Shown: piece by piece, positions 18,447-27,965 of the stretch | How the letters are laid out: each line of letters starts with the position of its first letter | Position numbering within the stretch: the first letter of the stretch is position 1 | Origin: Dyella sp. C11 | GTDB taxonomy: Bacteria; Pseudomonadota; Gammaproteobacteria; Xanthomonadales; Rhodanobacteraceae | Assembly: GCF_003121485.1 (NCBI RefSeq) | Contig: NZ_QAVX01000008.1 | Span: 112,945 to 176,944 of the forward strand | Direction of reading: 5' to 3' | Length of the DNA stretch: 64,000 nt | The notes under the pieces: model-generated | Seen by the model: the letters and a program-made list of their open reading frames with translations, nothing else | What the model was told of the DNA's origin: nothing | Database searches by the model: none | Program-made: the position numbers and the translations under genes

Positions 18447-21299
18447 ATGACTGTCACTCAACGGCCGACGGAATCCCCTGCGCTGCGCGCGCTGATCGAC
18501 GATCGCTATCGCGAGCTGATCGCGCGCTGCCGCCAGATGGGCGTTCCTCTTCATGATGATGCGGGTGTTGCCGAACGCATTCGTCGCACCTTGCTGGCGA
18601 GCGACTTCGCCTTCGACACCTGGTTTCGCCAGCCGCAGCTGCTTGCGCCGCAAGGACTTGAGCGCTTGCGCTCGGGCAGCGACGCCAGTGCACGCATCGA
18701 TGCGTTGAAGTTGTCGGACGATGAAGCCGTGTGCCTGACGGAGCTTCGCCGTTTTCGTCATGCCGAAGCACTTCGCCTGGTGTTCCGCGACGTGAACGGC
18801 CTGGACGAATTGCCGGAAACACTGTCGGCCACCAGCGTGTTGTACGAGGTGCTGCTTGCATCCGCCTTGAGCTGGTCCGAGCGTGCCATGGCGACACGCT
18901 ACGGCCACAGTCGCAGTCGCGATGGTGAGCTGCAACGCATGGTGGTGGTGGGCTTCGGCAAGCTGGGTGGCAGCGAGCTGAAGTTTTCGTCCGATATCGA
19001 TCTCGTCTTCGCCTACCCGCATGGGGGCGAAAGCGACGGCACGCGCACGCTCGACAACAGCGAATACTTCGTGCGCCTCGGGCGGCAACTGGTGCGCCTG
19101 CTCAACGAGCCCACGGTCGATGGCATCTGCGCGCGCGTGGACATGCGCCTTCGTCCGTTCGGCAATGCGGGTCGGCTCGCGCTGCCGTTTTCGGCCATGG
19201 AGCAGTACTACCAGAGCGAAGGCCGCGACTGGGAGCGTTATGCCTGGATCAAGGCGCGCCCGGTGGCTGGCGATCGCCATGCCGGCAAGCAACTGCAGGA
19301 TCTGCTGCGTCCCTTCGTGTATCGCAAGTACCTCGACTACACCGCGTTTGCCGGATTGCGCGAAATGAAGTCGCTGATCGACGCCGAAGTGGCGCGCAAG
19401 GACCTGGCGGACAACCTGAAGCTCGGCCCCGGTGGCATCCGCGAGATCGAATTCGTGGTGCAGCTGATGCAGCTGATCCGCGGCGGCCGCGAACCCAGCC
19501 TGCGCGTGCGTGGCTTGTTGCCCGCGCTGACGGCGTGCGAGGCGCGTGGCCACATCAGCGCGGCACGTGCCCGCGAATTGCGCGAGGCTTATGTGTTTCT
19601 TCGTCGCGTGGAGAATCGCGTGCAGATGCTGCGCGACGCGCAGACGCATGACATTCCGGAAGATGCACTCAGCCGCGAACGCATCGCGCTGGGCCTGGGC
19701 CACGCGTCGTGGGAGGAACTGGAAGAACAGCTGGCGCACCATCGCGCCAAGGTCAGCGAGGAATTCGCCGAAGTGCTGATGCCGCAGGGCGGGCGCTCCG
19801 CGTCGGCGCCCGTTGCCGATGTCGCGCTCTGGCAACACGCCTGCACGGAAACACTCGATGCGGGCGTGGTGGAGTCGTCCGGTTTCGTGCCCGGCGCGGA
19901 TGTGGCGGAGGCGCTGCAGAAGCTCTCGCAGGCCGCCTCGGTGCGCGCCATGTCGCAGCGCACGCGCGAGCAGCTCGATCGCCTCATGCCGCAACTGCTC
20001 GCGGTGGCGCGCAACAGCGTGGCGCCGGTGCCGTGCATGTTGCGGCTGTGTCGCCTGGTGCAGGCGGTGGCGCGACGGTCTTCGTATCTCGCCCTTCTGG
20101 AAGAGCAGCCCGCGGCGCGCCTGCGCCTGGCCAAGCTGTTCGCGGAGAGCGCCTTCCTGGCGGAGCGCGTGATTTCGCAGCCCCTGCTGCTGGATGACGT
20201 GCTCGATCCGCGCATCGATCAACTGCCGCTCAAGCGCGCGGATATCAGCGCGGAAATCACCCGTGTTCTCGCCACGCTCGACGAGCGCGAAGCGGAGGCG
20301 GAGCTGGAGCGCCTCAACGAATTCAAGGCAAGCGTCGCGTTTCGCCTGGGCCTGGCTTTCAGCGATGGCCGCGCCGATGCCGTCGCCACGGCGCGCCGCC
20401 TCGCCGTACTCGCTGAATCCATCGTGCTGGCGGTGACGGCGCTTGCCGAGCGCGAGCTGGTGGCGCAGCACGGGCGATTGCCAGGCGAGGGAACGGGTTT
20501 TGCCGTGCTGGGCTATGGCAGCCTGGGCGGCGAAGAGCTGGGCTTCGCCTCCGACCTCGACCTGGTGTTCGTCTACGACGGCAAGCGCGCCCACGCGATG
20601 AGCGATGGCGCACGCCCCATGGAAGGATCACGCTGGTATCAGCGTCTGGCGCAGCGCGTGATGAACTGGCTGACGGTGCTTACGCGCGCGGGTCGTTTGT
20701 ACGAAGTGGATACGCGCCTGCGTCCCGATGGTTCCAAGGGCCTGCTGGTGAGCAGCCTCGATGCGTTCGAGGCTTACCAGAAGAGCCGCGCGTGGACGTG
20801 GGAGCACCAGGCCTTGTTGCGCGCTCGCCCGATGGCAGGCGATGTGGCGTTGCATGCCGATCTTTCGGCCGTGCGTCGCGAGGTGCTTGCGGTGCCTCGT
20901 GATCGCACGTCCGTCCTGCAGGAAGTCAGCAGCATGCGTCAACGCTGGCGCGCCGAACGCGATCGTTCGGATGCGCGGCAGTTTGATCTGAAGCAAGGCC
21001 ACGGCGGCTTGCTTGACATCGAATTCGCGCTGCAGGGGCTGGTGCTGGCGCACGCTGCGGATCGTCCGGCCTTGCTCAACATCACCGCCAATGCGGGATT
21101 GATCGAAGCCTGTCGCAACGCCGGCCTGCTCGATGGACATCAGGCAGGCGTGTTCGCCGAAGCACATGCGGAGCTGTTGCATCGTGCCCTGGCCTGCACG
21201 CTCGATCTGCGTTCGCGCATAGCCCCGCGTGACGAGGAATTGGAACGGCTCAGCGGCAACGTGCAGGAAGTGACGGCAGCACTCGGCTTTCTGTTCTGA
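18447..21299 (+). CDS. glnE: Bifunctional glutamine synthetase adenylyltransferase/deadenylase
   Basis: The 950-residue protein has the two nucleotidyltransferase domains of GlnE: the N-terminal deadenylylase motif GFGKLGGSELKFSSDIDLVF around residue 170, and the C-terminal adenylylase motif GYGSLGGEELGFASDLDLVF around residue 690, each with the GxGxLGG and DxD catalytic pattern, joined by a helical linker. It tunes glutamine synthetase in response to PII. ATG at 18447 begins the conserved region and fits the family length; the frame upstream to 18309 is not supported. GlnB is not in this window. Confidence 0.97.
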   Translation: MTVTQRPTESPALRALIDDRYRELIARCRQMGVPLHDDAGVAERIRRTLLASDFAFDTWFRQPQLLAPQGLERLRSGSDASARIDALKLSDDEAVCLTELRRFRHAEALRLVFRDVNGLDELPETLSATSVLYEVLLASALSWSERAMATRYGHSRSRDGELQRMVVVGFGKLGGSELKFSSDIDLVFAYPHGGESDGTRTLDNSEYFVRLGRQLVRLLNEPTVDGICARVDMRLRPFGNAGRLALPFSAMEQYYQSEGRDWERYAWIKARPVAGDRHAGKQLQDLLRPFVYRKYLDYTAFAGLREMKSLIDAEVARKDLADNLKLGPGGIREIEFVVQLMQLIRGGREPSLRVRGLLPALTACEARGHISAARARELREAYVFLRRVENRVQMLRDAQTHDIPEDALSRERIALGLGHASWEELEEQLAHHRAKVSEEFAEVLMPQGGRSASAPVADVALWQHACTETLDAGVVESSGFVPGADVAEALQKLSQAASVRAMSQRTREQLDRLMPQLLAVARNSVAPVPCMLRLCRLVQAVARRSSYLALLEEQPAARLRLAKLFAESAFLAERVISQPLLLDDVLDPRIDQLPLKRADISAEITRVLATLDEREAEAELERLNEFKASVAFRLGLAFSDGRADAVATARRLAVLAESIVLAVTALAERELVAQHGRLPGEGTGFAVLGYGSLGGEELGFASDLDLVFVYDGKRAHAMSDGARPMEGSRWYQRLAQRVMNWLTVLTRAGRLYEVDTRLRPDGSKGLLVSSLDAFEAYQKSRAWTWEHQALLRARPMAGDVALHADLSAVRREVLAVPRDRTSVLQEVSSMRQRWRAERDRSDARQFDLKQGHGGLLDIEFALQGLVLAHAADRPALLNITANAGLIEACRNAGLLDGHQAGVFAEAHAELLHRALACTLDLRSRIAPRDEELERLSGNVQEVTAALGFLF

Positions 21300-21305
21300 G
21301 TGCCC

Positions 21306-22286
21306 TCACGGCGCTTCGCGTTGGCGTAGCGCAATGAGGTCGCGAAGCGTGGCGGCGATGACGGCGGTTTCCCGCAAAGGGGGAACCGGCCGCGTTTCCA
21401 CGGCATCGAGCGAATGCAGCAGGCCTGCACTGCGCAGTGCCTGATGGAAACGCTCCAGCTTGTCCGGCAGCGTGCCCAGCACGAAGGTGTGCACGGGGCA
21501 GCCGACGGCGCAGGCTTCGGACAGCATGTTGACGGAGTCGGGCGTGACCACGAGGCGATCCGCCCAGCCCAGCACGCCGGGATACGGGTTGCTGCCATCG
21601 TCGTTGCCGGCCCAGACAAGGCCCGGCACGTCGCCCAGGCCCTGGCGCATGCGCTCCACCAGCGCCGGCGGCGTGCGTCGCGAGGCCATCACCAGCAGGC
21701 TGCCGCCTTCCTGGCGGCGGCGTGCGTGCAGCCCGCTGATCAGTTGATCGATATACGCCTCGTTGAACGTGACGCCCTTGCGCGGGCCGCCCAGCAGCAC
21801 ACCGATGCGTGGACGAGGCAGGGAGGCGAAAGCCGGATCGGCCTCGCGGCCGTCCTGCAGCCAGGTGTCGTCCACTGGGTTGAGCGAACCCAGCGGGTTG
21901 ATCACGTTGCGGCCGGTGAGCTGGTCGTGCTTCGGCGCAATGACCGTGTCCCAGTGCGCCGGGTTCGCGCGTGGATCGAGAATCTGCACCGTGTAGCACT
22001 CGCCCCGGCTCAGCGTGCGCAGCAGGCGGGTGTACAACGCGGAGGTTCGTCCGCAGCCAATGGCCACCGCTGGCCAAGGCGCGGCGTACTGATTGCGCTG
22101 GATGGCGTTGAGGCCCAGCCTGGCGCCCAGCGTCAGGTGCGGCGCCAGCCACGACCAGGGTGCCCCTGGTTCGAGCTGCAGGTGACGGATGGGCATCCCC
22201 AGCAGCTGCGCCAGCGCCAGCGCCTGGCGCTGGTTGCCGGCCGCGCCATCGGTGATGACCCAGCAGTCGCCGAGTGGCTTCACCAT
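21306..22286 (-). CDS. ELM1/GtrOC1-family glycosyltransferase-like protein
   Basis: The 326-residue protein has the ELM1 signature, beginning [20 protein letters not shown] and later [32 protein letters not shown] and [19 protein letters not shown], with the glycosyltransferase-B-like fold. In plants ELM1 relates to mitochondrial fission; the bacterial proteins are of unknown role, possibly LPS-linked. It is convergent with glnE with a six-base gap and no terminator, so read-through in one direction is likely. Confidence 0.85.
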   Translation of the reverse strand: MVKPLGDCWVITDGAAGNQRQALALAQLLGMPIRHLQLEPGAPWSWLAPHLTLGARLGLNAIQRNQYAAPWPAVAIGCGRTSALYTRLLRTLSRGECYTVQILDPRANPAHWDTVIAPKHDQLTGRNVINPLGSLNPVDDTWLQDGREADPAFASLPRPRIGVLLGGPRKGVTFNEAYIDQLISGLHARRRQEGGSLLVMASRRTPPALVERMRQGLGDVPGLVWAGNDDGSNPYPGVLGWADRLVVTPDSVNMLSEACAVGCPVHTFVLGTLPDKLERFHQALRSAGLLHSLDAVETRPVPPLRETAVIAATLRDLIALRQREAP

Positions 22287-22417
22287 GCGCCTGCCTGCCG
22301 GATTGTTTCCCTGGACGGCACAGTTCGTTTCATTGGGCTGGGTCCTGTTTGTCGGCGACCGCGCTTACACTGCATGGCGTTGCGCCGGTGGCGGCGCCCC
22401 ACGACCACAGGATACCC

Positions 22418-23011
22418 ATGAGCGAGAAGCTTTCCGAGGCCACGTTCGACCAGTTGTTCCGAACGGCCCGCACGTACAACGCATGGCTGCCGAAAGAAGT
22501 GGCGGACGAGCAGTTGCACCACATCTACGAACTCGCCAAGTTCGGTCCGACCAGCGCCAATTCCTCGCCGATGCGCGTGATCTTCGTGAAGTCGAAGGAG
22601 GCGAAGGAAAAGCTCGCGCCGTTCCTCTCCGAAGGCAACCGCGCCAAGACCATGGCTGCGCCGGTCACGGCCATCATCGGCACCGACCACGCCTTCTATG
22701 AAAAGCTGCCGCAGCTGTTCCCGCATGCCGATGCGCGCAGCTGGTTCGTCGGCAACCAGCCGCTGATCGACGTCACCGCTTTTCGCAACAGTTCGCTGCA
22801 GGGCGCCTACCTGATGATGGCCGCACGTGCGGTCGGCCTGGATTGCGGCCCGATGTCCGGTTTCGACACTGCCGGTGTGGACGCGGCTTTCTTCGCGGGC
22901 ACCACGGTGAAGTCCAATTTCCTGGTCAACCTCGGCTATGGCGATGCCAGCCGCGACCTGTTCCCGCGCAGCCCGCGCCTTTCGTTCGACGAAGCCTGCC
23001 GGATCGACTGA
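22418..23011 (+). CDS. rutE: Nitroreductase-family malonic semialdehyde reductase (RutE-like)
   Basis: The 197-residue protein matches the RutE/HadB branch of the nitroreductase family: [39 protein letters not shown] (FMN-binding), [20 protein letters not shown] and [19 protein letters not shown] at the end. RutE reduces malonic semialdehyde to 3-hydroxypropionate during pyrimidine breakdown, but no other rut gene is here, so a general aldehyde or nitro-compound reductase role is as likely. It starts 132 bases after the divergent ELM1-like gene. Confidence 0.85.
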   Translation: MSEKLSEATFDQLFRTARTYNAWLPKEVADEQLHHIYELAKFGPTSANSSPMRVIFVKSKEAKEKLAPFLSEGNRAKTMAAPVTAIIGTDHAFYEKLPQLFPHADARSWFVGNQPLIDVTAFRNSSLQGAYLMMAARAVGLDCGPMSGFDTAGVDAAFFAGTTVKSNFLVNLGYGDASRDLFPRSPRLSFDEACRID

Positions 23012-23057
23012 TTCCATCAGCGTTCTGCTAGCCCCCAACCCAATGGAGATTCAACCC

Positions 23058-23651
23058 ATGCGTGCACTTCGTTACCTCGTTCTCGCCGGCCTCATTGGCG
23101 CCGCCGTGTCGGCCCAGGCTGCTCCCGTGACCTACAAGATGGACCCGGGCCACACCATGGTCCTGTTCAGCTGGAACCACTTCGGCTTCTCCAACCCCAC
23201 CGCGAACCTCGGCCTTGGCCAGGGCACCCTGGTGTTCGACGACAAGGACCCGTCCAAGTCCTCCGTCGACGTGACGCTGCCGCTGTCCGACCTGGATACG
23301 CACGTCTCCGCGCTCGACGAGCACCTGAAGAAGCCGGACTTCTTCGACGCCGACAAGTACCCGACCGTCACCTTCAAGAGCACCAAGGTGCAGGCTGCTG
23401 GTGGCAACAAGTACAAGGTGACCGGTGATCTCACCGTGCACGGCGTGACCAAGCCGGTGACGCTGGGCGCCACGCTCAACAAGAGCGGCGAGCATCCGAT
23501 GATGAAGACGCAGACGGTGGGCTTCGATGCCACCACCACGCTGAAGCGTTCCGACTTCGGCATGGGCGCTTACGTGCCGAACGTGAGCGACGAGATCAAG
23601 GTGCACATCACCACCGAGGCTTCGGTGCCGAAGGCCGACGCCGCCAAGTAA
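23058..23651 (+). CDS. YceI-family periplasmic lipid-binding protein
   Basis: The 197-residue protein has a signal peptide (MRALRYLVLAGLIGAAVSAQ) and a YceI lipocalin-like beta barrel (YKMDPGHTMVLFSWNHFGFS, DVTLPLSDLDTHVSALDEHL, FFDADKYPTVTFKSTKV, DLTVHGVTKPVTL). YceI proteins bind polyisoprenoids or fatty-acid amides and are linked to stress and envelope homeostasis. ATG at 23058 is chosen because GGAG lies nine bases upstream and it starts the signal peptide; an in-frame ATG at 23043 would place the ribosome site inside the gene. A terminator follows. Confidence 0.92.
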   Translation: MRALRYLVLAGLIGAAVSAQAAPVTYKMDPGHTMVLFSWNHFGFSNPTANLGLGQGTLVFDDKDPSKSSVDVTLPLSDLDTHVSALDEHLKKPDFFDADKYPTVTFKSTKVQAAGGNKYKVTGDLTVHGVTKPVTLGATLNKSGEHPMMKTQTVGFDATTTLKRSDFGMGAYVPNVSDEIKVHITTEASVPKADAAK

Positions 23652-23672
23652 GCCCAACGCTGGGCATGAAGG

Positions 23673-23705
23673 GGTCCGCGCTTCACGGCGCGGGCCTTTT
23701 CTTTG
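23673..23705 (+). terminator. Terminator after yceI-like gene
   Basis: GGTCCGCGC, loop TTCACG, GCGCGGGCC (one G-T wobble), then TTTTCTTT. Directly before the convergent Yip1 gene end. Confidence 0.85.
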
Positions 23706-23714
23706 GGCGCGGTT

Positions 23715-24971
23715 TCAGTTGCTGCTGATGCCTTCGTCTTTCAGTGAAGCCAGCTTGTCCAGGTCCATGTCGTTCACGGCCTGCCTGAGCTGGTCGATGT
23801 CCTGCGCATTGCCGCTTGCCTTGACCGAGAAACGGTTGGCCACGATGACGCCGAACTCGCCGCTCTTGGTCTGCGTGTTCCACGACTCGTGCACCAGGCG
23901 GCCGTGGTCGGTGTAGGTCTTGTCGTAACCGTGGTCGCTTTGTTCTTCGGTGGCAGGTGCCATGTTGCTGGCCACGGCCATCATGCCTCGCATGTTGCCG
24001 GTGTCGGCCACTTCCAGCTGCATGGTGCGGATGCGGCCATCGCTGTAGGTGGCCCGCGCAGTGGAGATCTGCATGCCCATGGCGCCGGAACGCTGGGCGT
24101 TGAAGTCGCTGCGCTTCATGCCGTCCAGTTCGTCGGGAAGAAAGCCACGCAACGTATCGGGCGACAGCGACACGGCCACCGTCTTGCCGTCGCCGCTCAT
24201 CAGCTTGCCCATGGCCGCCTGTTGCGCGGCGACATCGCCGGATTTCTGCGCGTTTTCCAGATCCTTGGCGGCACTCGCCGTGTTGGCGCCGACAGCGGAG
24301 AGCCTGGCCAGTGCGCTGTCCGGATCGACCGTAACCTCGGAGCCGTCCCGCGTGACATGCGTGCCTGCCATCGATGCGCCGGACATGGCGGCCGTACCGA
24401 CGATGCCCGCAACGATGAGTGCCACGATCCAGCTCAGCACGAAGGCGATGATCACCGCGACAGCCGTATAGCCGCCCGCACGATCGGCCGGGCAACGCAT
24501 GGTGTGGGGCAGGCCCAGATAGAGCAGGTAGATGCCGTAGATGGCGCCCGCGATGGCAATCAGCCAGCCGATCCACGGAATGATCACGGCGATGCCGGCG
24601 ACCCAGCCGGCGGTCCACGCGTAGGCGACCGTCTTGAGCGCTTGCACCAGGTCTTTGCTGCCGCCGAAGGTGGGCGCCAAGGCGTCGATGATGATCGCCA
24701 TCACATAGACCAGGCCCAGCGTCAGCAGGTAGTGCACGATCATGCCGGCCACGCCAATGCCGACCAGCGTGTGCATGTGCACGCCGAGGCCGCCATAGCC
24801 GATCAGGCTGCCCTTGATGAAGCTTGCCAGCACCGGCAGCGCGGCGACGATGCAGATGTAGTGGCGATACAGCCCGCCAACGGTGGCGGGTTCCGCGGCG
24901 ATGACGGGCCACTCGGTTTGTGGCGACCCGAGAATGGCCTTGATGCGGGCGAAGATCTTTCCGAAGTCCAT
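23715..24971 (-). CDS. Yip1-family membrane protein with long extracytoplasmic C-terminus
   Basis: The 418-residue protein has an N-terminal Yip1 domain with five hydrophobic helices (residues about 35-215; motifs WPVIAAEPATVGGLY, AYAWTAGWVAGIAVIIPWIG, HTMRCPADRAGGYTAVAVI) and a hydrophilic C-terminal 200 residues containing a heptad-like stretch (ALARLSAVGANTASAAKDLE) and a beta-rich domain. Bacterial Yip1 proteins have no assigned function. The C-terminal part is not a family I recognise. It is a stand-alone gene between a terminator and a divergent zinc-finger gene. Confidence 0.85.
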   Translation of the reverse strand: MDFGKIFARIKAILGSPQTEWPVIAAEPATVGGLYRHYICIVAALPVLASFIKGSLIGYGGLGVHMHTLVGIGVAGMIVHYLLTLGLVYVMAIIIDALAPTFGGSKDLVQALKTVAYAWTAGWVAGIAVIIPWIGWLIAIAGAIYGIYLLYLGLPHTMRCPADRAGGYTAVAVIIAFVLSWIVALIVAGIVGTAAMSGASMAGTHVTRDGSEVTVDPDSALARLSAVGANTASAAKDLENAQKSGDVAAQQAAMGKLMSGDGKTVAVSLSPDTLRGFLPDELDGMKRSDFNAQRSGAMGMQISTARATYSDGRIRTMQLEVADTGNMRGMMAVASNMAPATEEQSDHGYDKTYTDHGRLVHESWNTQTKSGEFGVIVANRFSVKASGNAQDIDQLRQAVNDMDLDKLASLKDEGISSN

Positions 24972-25204
24972 GACGTTCCCTGCAGCAGGATGAGCGCGTC
25001 CCGCCCTCCGTCGCCGTGCGCGAATGGCGTTTCCTGCGATTCCCCCTGCCCAGGTCGGGCCCTGGCATTGTCAGCTGCCAGGGATGGCCCCGACATTGGT
25101 CGCAAGCTCTATGCACTACGACGAAGAAGCGGATCTCGCGCCGCCGCGCGGTGGGGTCCGCCTGCTAACATGGTGGGTCTGGTGTCCTGATGGAGTTTGA
25201 CCCC

Positions 25205-25411
25205 ATGTCGCGTTCCCCTGCGGCTGCCCCGCTGATCCCGGCGAATGCCGAAAATCGTTATGAAGTGACGCGCTCGGACCTTCCGCTGTCCTGCCCGATG
25301 CCCGGCATGGAGCTGTGGAACTCCCATCCGAAGGTCTATTTGCCGGTGGTCGAGGACGGTGGTGAGTCCACATGTCCTTATTGCGGCGCGCATTACGTGC
25401 TCCGCGACTGA
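25205..25411 (+). CDS. Short zinc-finger (CHCC) protein
   Basis: The 68-residue protein has the zf-CHCC layout: CPMPGMELWNSHPKVYLPV, then CPYCGAHYVL, giving one Cys, one His and two Cys as ligands. This is the small protein related to the NDUFS6 subunit of complex I and widely found next to LPS or glycosyltransferase genes in proteobacteria. ATG at 25205 has GGAG eight bases upstream. Its role is not known, and here it is followed by an LPS-type glycosyltransferase cluster. Confidence 0.85.
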   Translation: MSRSPAAAPLIPANAENRYEVTRSDLPLSCPMPGMELWNSHPKVYLPVVEDGGESTCPYCGAHYVLRD

Positions 25412-25484
25412 TCCAGACTTAGAAAGTTACAACTGAAACAATCCTCGTCGCCGGTTTAGGCACGATTGCTGCTTGCCTCTAGGA

Positions 25485-26636
25485 ATGAAGGCACCTTTCG
25501 AACAAATCATGTCAGCAGTCGCCACGCCAGCGAGGTCTCTGACCGTCGTTCAGCTGATCCCCGCCCTGCAATCGGGCGGGGCAGAGCGTTCTGCGCTTGA
25601 AATTGCTCGTGCCCTCGTGAAGGCCGGCCACCAGTCCATCGTCATTTCCGCCGGTGGTCGCATGGTGTCCCAGCTGGAAGCCGAAGGTAGCCGTCACATC
25701 ACGCTGGATATCGGTCGCAAGTCGCTAGGCACGCTGATGAAGGTCGGCGCGCTGCGCAAGCTGCTGCGCGAGCTCAAGCCCGACATCGTCCACGCGCGTT
25801 CGCGCCTGCCGGCCTGGCTGGGCTGGTGGGCCATCAAGGGCATGAAGCCCGCGCCGCATTTCGTAACGACGGTGCACGGGCTGAATTCGCCCGGTCGTTA
25901 CAGCGCCATCCTGCTGCGCGGCGAGCGCGTGATTGCGGTGTCGCAGACGCTGCGCGACTTCATGCTCAGCCATTACTCGTGGCTGGAGCCGGGCCGCGTA
26001 CGCGTGATTCCGCGCGGCATCGACCCGGACGCCTTCCCGTACGGCCATCGCCCGGACGACAACTGGCAGAAGGCCTTCTTCGCCGAATTCCCGGCCCTGG
26101 CCGGTGCACCGCTGCTGACCCTGCCGGGTCGTGGCACGCGCCTGAAGGGTCATCACGATGCCGTCGAACTGCTGGCCGAACTCAAGCGCCGCGGTATCGA
26201 TGCCCGCCTGTTGCTGCTGGGCGTGATCGAGCCCGGCCGCGAAGCCTACGTGGAAGAGCTGCGCAGCCTGGTCCGCGCGCGGGGACTGGAATCGCAGGTG
26301 GTGATGACGCCGCCGCGTGCCGACGTACGCGATATCTACGCGGTGTCCTCGTTGATCCTGCAGCTGTCGAACAAGCCCGAATCGTTCGGCCGCACCGTGA
26401 TCGAGGCGCTCTCGCTGTGCCGCCCCGTGCTTGGCTATGCCCACGGCGGCGTTGGCGAGCTGCTGGCCGAGCTGTATCCGGCCGGGCGCGTGCCGCCGTC
26501 CGATCGCGAACGATTGGTGGAGCGCGCCGCTGAGCTGTTGCGCGTGGCGCCGCCCATTCCCATGTTGCAGAGCTACCGCTTGAGCGACATGCAGCAGGCC
26601 ACGCTGGCCCTGTACGACGAGATCGCCGCGACCTGA
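25485..26636 (+). CDS. Glycosyltransferase family 4 (LPS core/O-antigen)
   Basis: The 383-residue protein has the GT4 layout: LIPALQSGGAERSALEIARA with the glycine-rich nucleotide-sugar loop, the acceptor domain to residue about 180, RVIPRGIDPDAF, and the C-terminal EX7E region (KPESFGRTVIEALSLCRPVLGY). It transfers a nucleotide-activated sugar to an envelope glycan on the inner membrane face. ATG at 25485 is preferred but ATG at 25509 is possible. It is followed 60 bases later by O-antigen ligase and then a GT2, so the three form a likely operon. Confidence 0.85.
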   Translation: MKAPFEQIMSAVATPARSLTVVQLIPALQSGGAERSALEIARALVKAGHQSIVISAGGRMVSQLEAEGSRHITLDIGRKSLGTLMKVGALRKLLRELKPDIVHARSRLPAWLGWWAIKGMKPAPHFVTTVHGLNSPGRYSAILLRGERVIAVSQTLRDFMLSHYSWLEPGRVRVIPRGIDPDAFPYGHRPDDNWQKAFFAEFPALAGAPLLTLPGRGTRLKGHHDAVELLAELKRRGIDARLLLLGVIEPGREAYVEELRSLVRARGLESQVVMTPPRADVRDIYAVSSLILQLSNKPESFGRTVIEALSLCRPVLGYAHGGVGELLAELYPAGRVPPSDRERLVERAAELLRVAPPIPMLQSYRLSDMQQATLALYDEIAAT

Positions 26637-26696
26637 TGCGGCCGCCCGGCGCGGCGGCTCACCTACAATGCGCGGATCGCCCTTGTTGACCGACGC

Positions 26697-27965
26697 ATGA
26701 GTCCCATCGCCGCATTCCTGAAGGCCGCCCTGCGTTCCCCACTGTTGCCGTTCTGGCTGGTGATCGCCCTGTTGCCGTTCGGGCGCAGCGCCGAGCTGGG
26801 TACTTTTCTCTGCCTGATTGGCGCCGTGCTGCTGTTCGTGCGCCATCCGGCCGCGTTGCGCGACCACGCCGGTGCACGCCTGTTGCTGTGGCTGCTGGCG
26901 GCCTATGTCGGTGCGGCGGTGATTTCCTCGGTGGATTCGCTGGCGCCCGGCAAGAGTTGGGGCACGGTCGTTTCCCTGTTGCGCTATGTGCCGCTGGGCC
27001 TTTACGCGTGCTTTGCCATTCGACGCGAAGACAAGCTGGCCGTGCTGTACCAGGCCGTTGCGGTCGTCCTGGCGTTCTGGGCGCTGGATGCCTGGGTGCA
27101 GATGCTTACCGGCTGGAGCCTGGGCGGGCATGCCGAGCCCGAGCGCATCTCCGGCATTTTTGGCGCGGGCAACCTGAAGCTTGGCCCGAGCCTTTCCGTG
27201 CTGGCGCCGTTCGCGCTGTGGTCCGCCCAGCGCCGCTGGGGAACCAAGGGCGTGCTGATCGCCTTCGTCTTCCTGCTGGGGCCCGTGTTGATGTCCGGAT
27301 CGCGCGCCTCATGGCTGTGTTACGCGCTGGTGGCCGTGGGCTTTGCCTGGCATCTCGCGCGCACGCCGGCGCGGTTCCTCGCCGTATCCGCCGGTTTGAT
27401 CGCCGTGGTGCTGATCGCCGGCAGCGTGGCGTGGAAAACCTCGGAACGATTCCAGCTGCGCATGGACCGCACGATGCAGGCATTGGGCGGCTCCGGCCAG
27501 TCGCTGGACACGGCATTGACCGGCCGCCTGGATATCTGGCGTACCAGCGTGGCCATGTTCGAAGCGCATCCCGTCAACGGTGTCGGCGTGCGTGCCTACC
27601 GATACGCCTATCCAAGCTTTGCGCCAGCGAACGATCATTTCCTTACCGCTGAACCCTGCGGGCCGGGCGAGGGCGCTTGCCATGCGCATCAATGGATACT
27701 CGAAGTGCTCACCGAAACGGGTGTGATCGGCTTGTTGTGCTGGCTCGCGGCCATTGGGCTGGCGGTGGTCACATGGCGACGCGTCGGTGCGTTGGCACGC
27801 GAGCATGCGTTCCCCGCGACGCTCGCGCTGGTGGCCATGCTGTTCCCGCTCAATACGCACCTGGCCTTCTATTCGGCCTGGTGGGGCCTGTTGTTCGCCT
27901 GGTTGATGGGTCTGTGGTGCGCGGCGCTCTATGTATTCCCTTCGCCACGGGGAGAGACCGCATGA
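26697..27965 (+). CDS. O-antigen ligase family membrane protein (WaaL-like)
   Basis: The 422-residue protein has about eleven membrane segments and the Wzy_C/WaaL signature region: GAGNLKLGPSLSVLAPFALW, VLMSGSRASWLCYALVAV and the long periplasmic loop (LTGRLDIWRTSVAMFEAHPV, then CHAHQWILEVLTETGVIGL) with the conserved arginine and histidine. WaaL ligates undecaprenyl-linked O-antigen to lipid A-core on the periplasmic face. A polymerase role cannot be excluded. Its stop overlaps the following GT2 start by four bases (ATGA). Confidence 0.85.
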   Translation: MSPIAAFLKAALRSPLLPFWLVIALLPFGRSAELGTFLCLIGAVLLFVRHPAALRDHAGARLLLWLLAAYVGAAVISSVDSLAPGKSWGTVVSLLRYVPLGLYACFAIRREDKLAVLYQAVAVVLAFWALDAWVQMLTGWSLGGHAEPERISGIFGAGNLKLGPSLSVLAPFALWSAQRRWGTKGVLIAFVFLLGPVLMSGSRASWLCYALVAVGFAWHLARTPARFLAVSAGLIAVVLIAGSVAWKTSERFQLRMDRTMQALGGSGQSLDTALTGRLDIWRTSVAMFEAHPVNGVGVRAYRYAYPSFAPANDHFLTAEPCGPGEGACHAHQWILEVLTETGVIGLLCWLAAIGLAVVTWRRVGALAREHAFPATLALVAMLFPLNTHLAFYSAWWGLLFAWLMGLWCAALYVFPSPRGETA

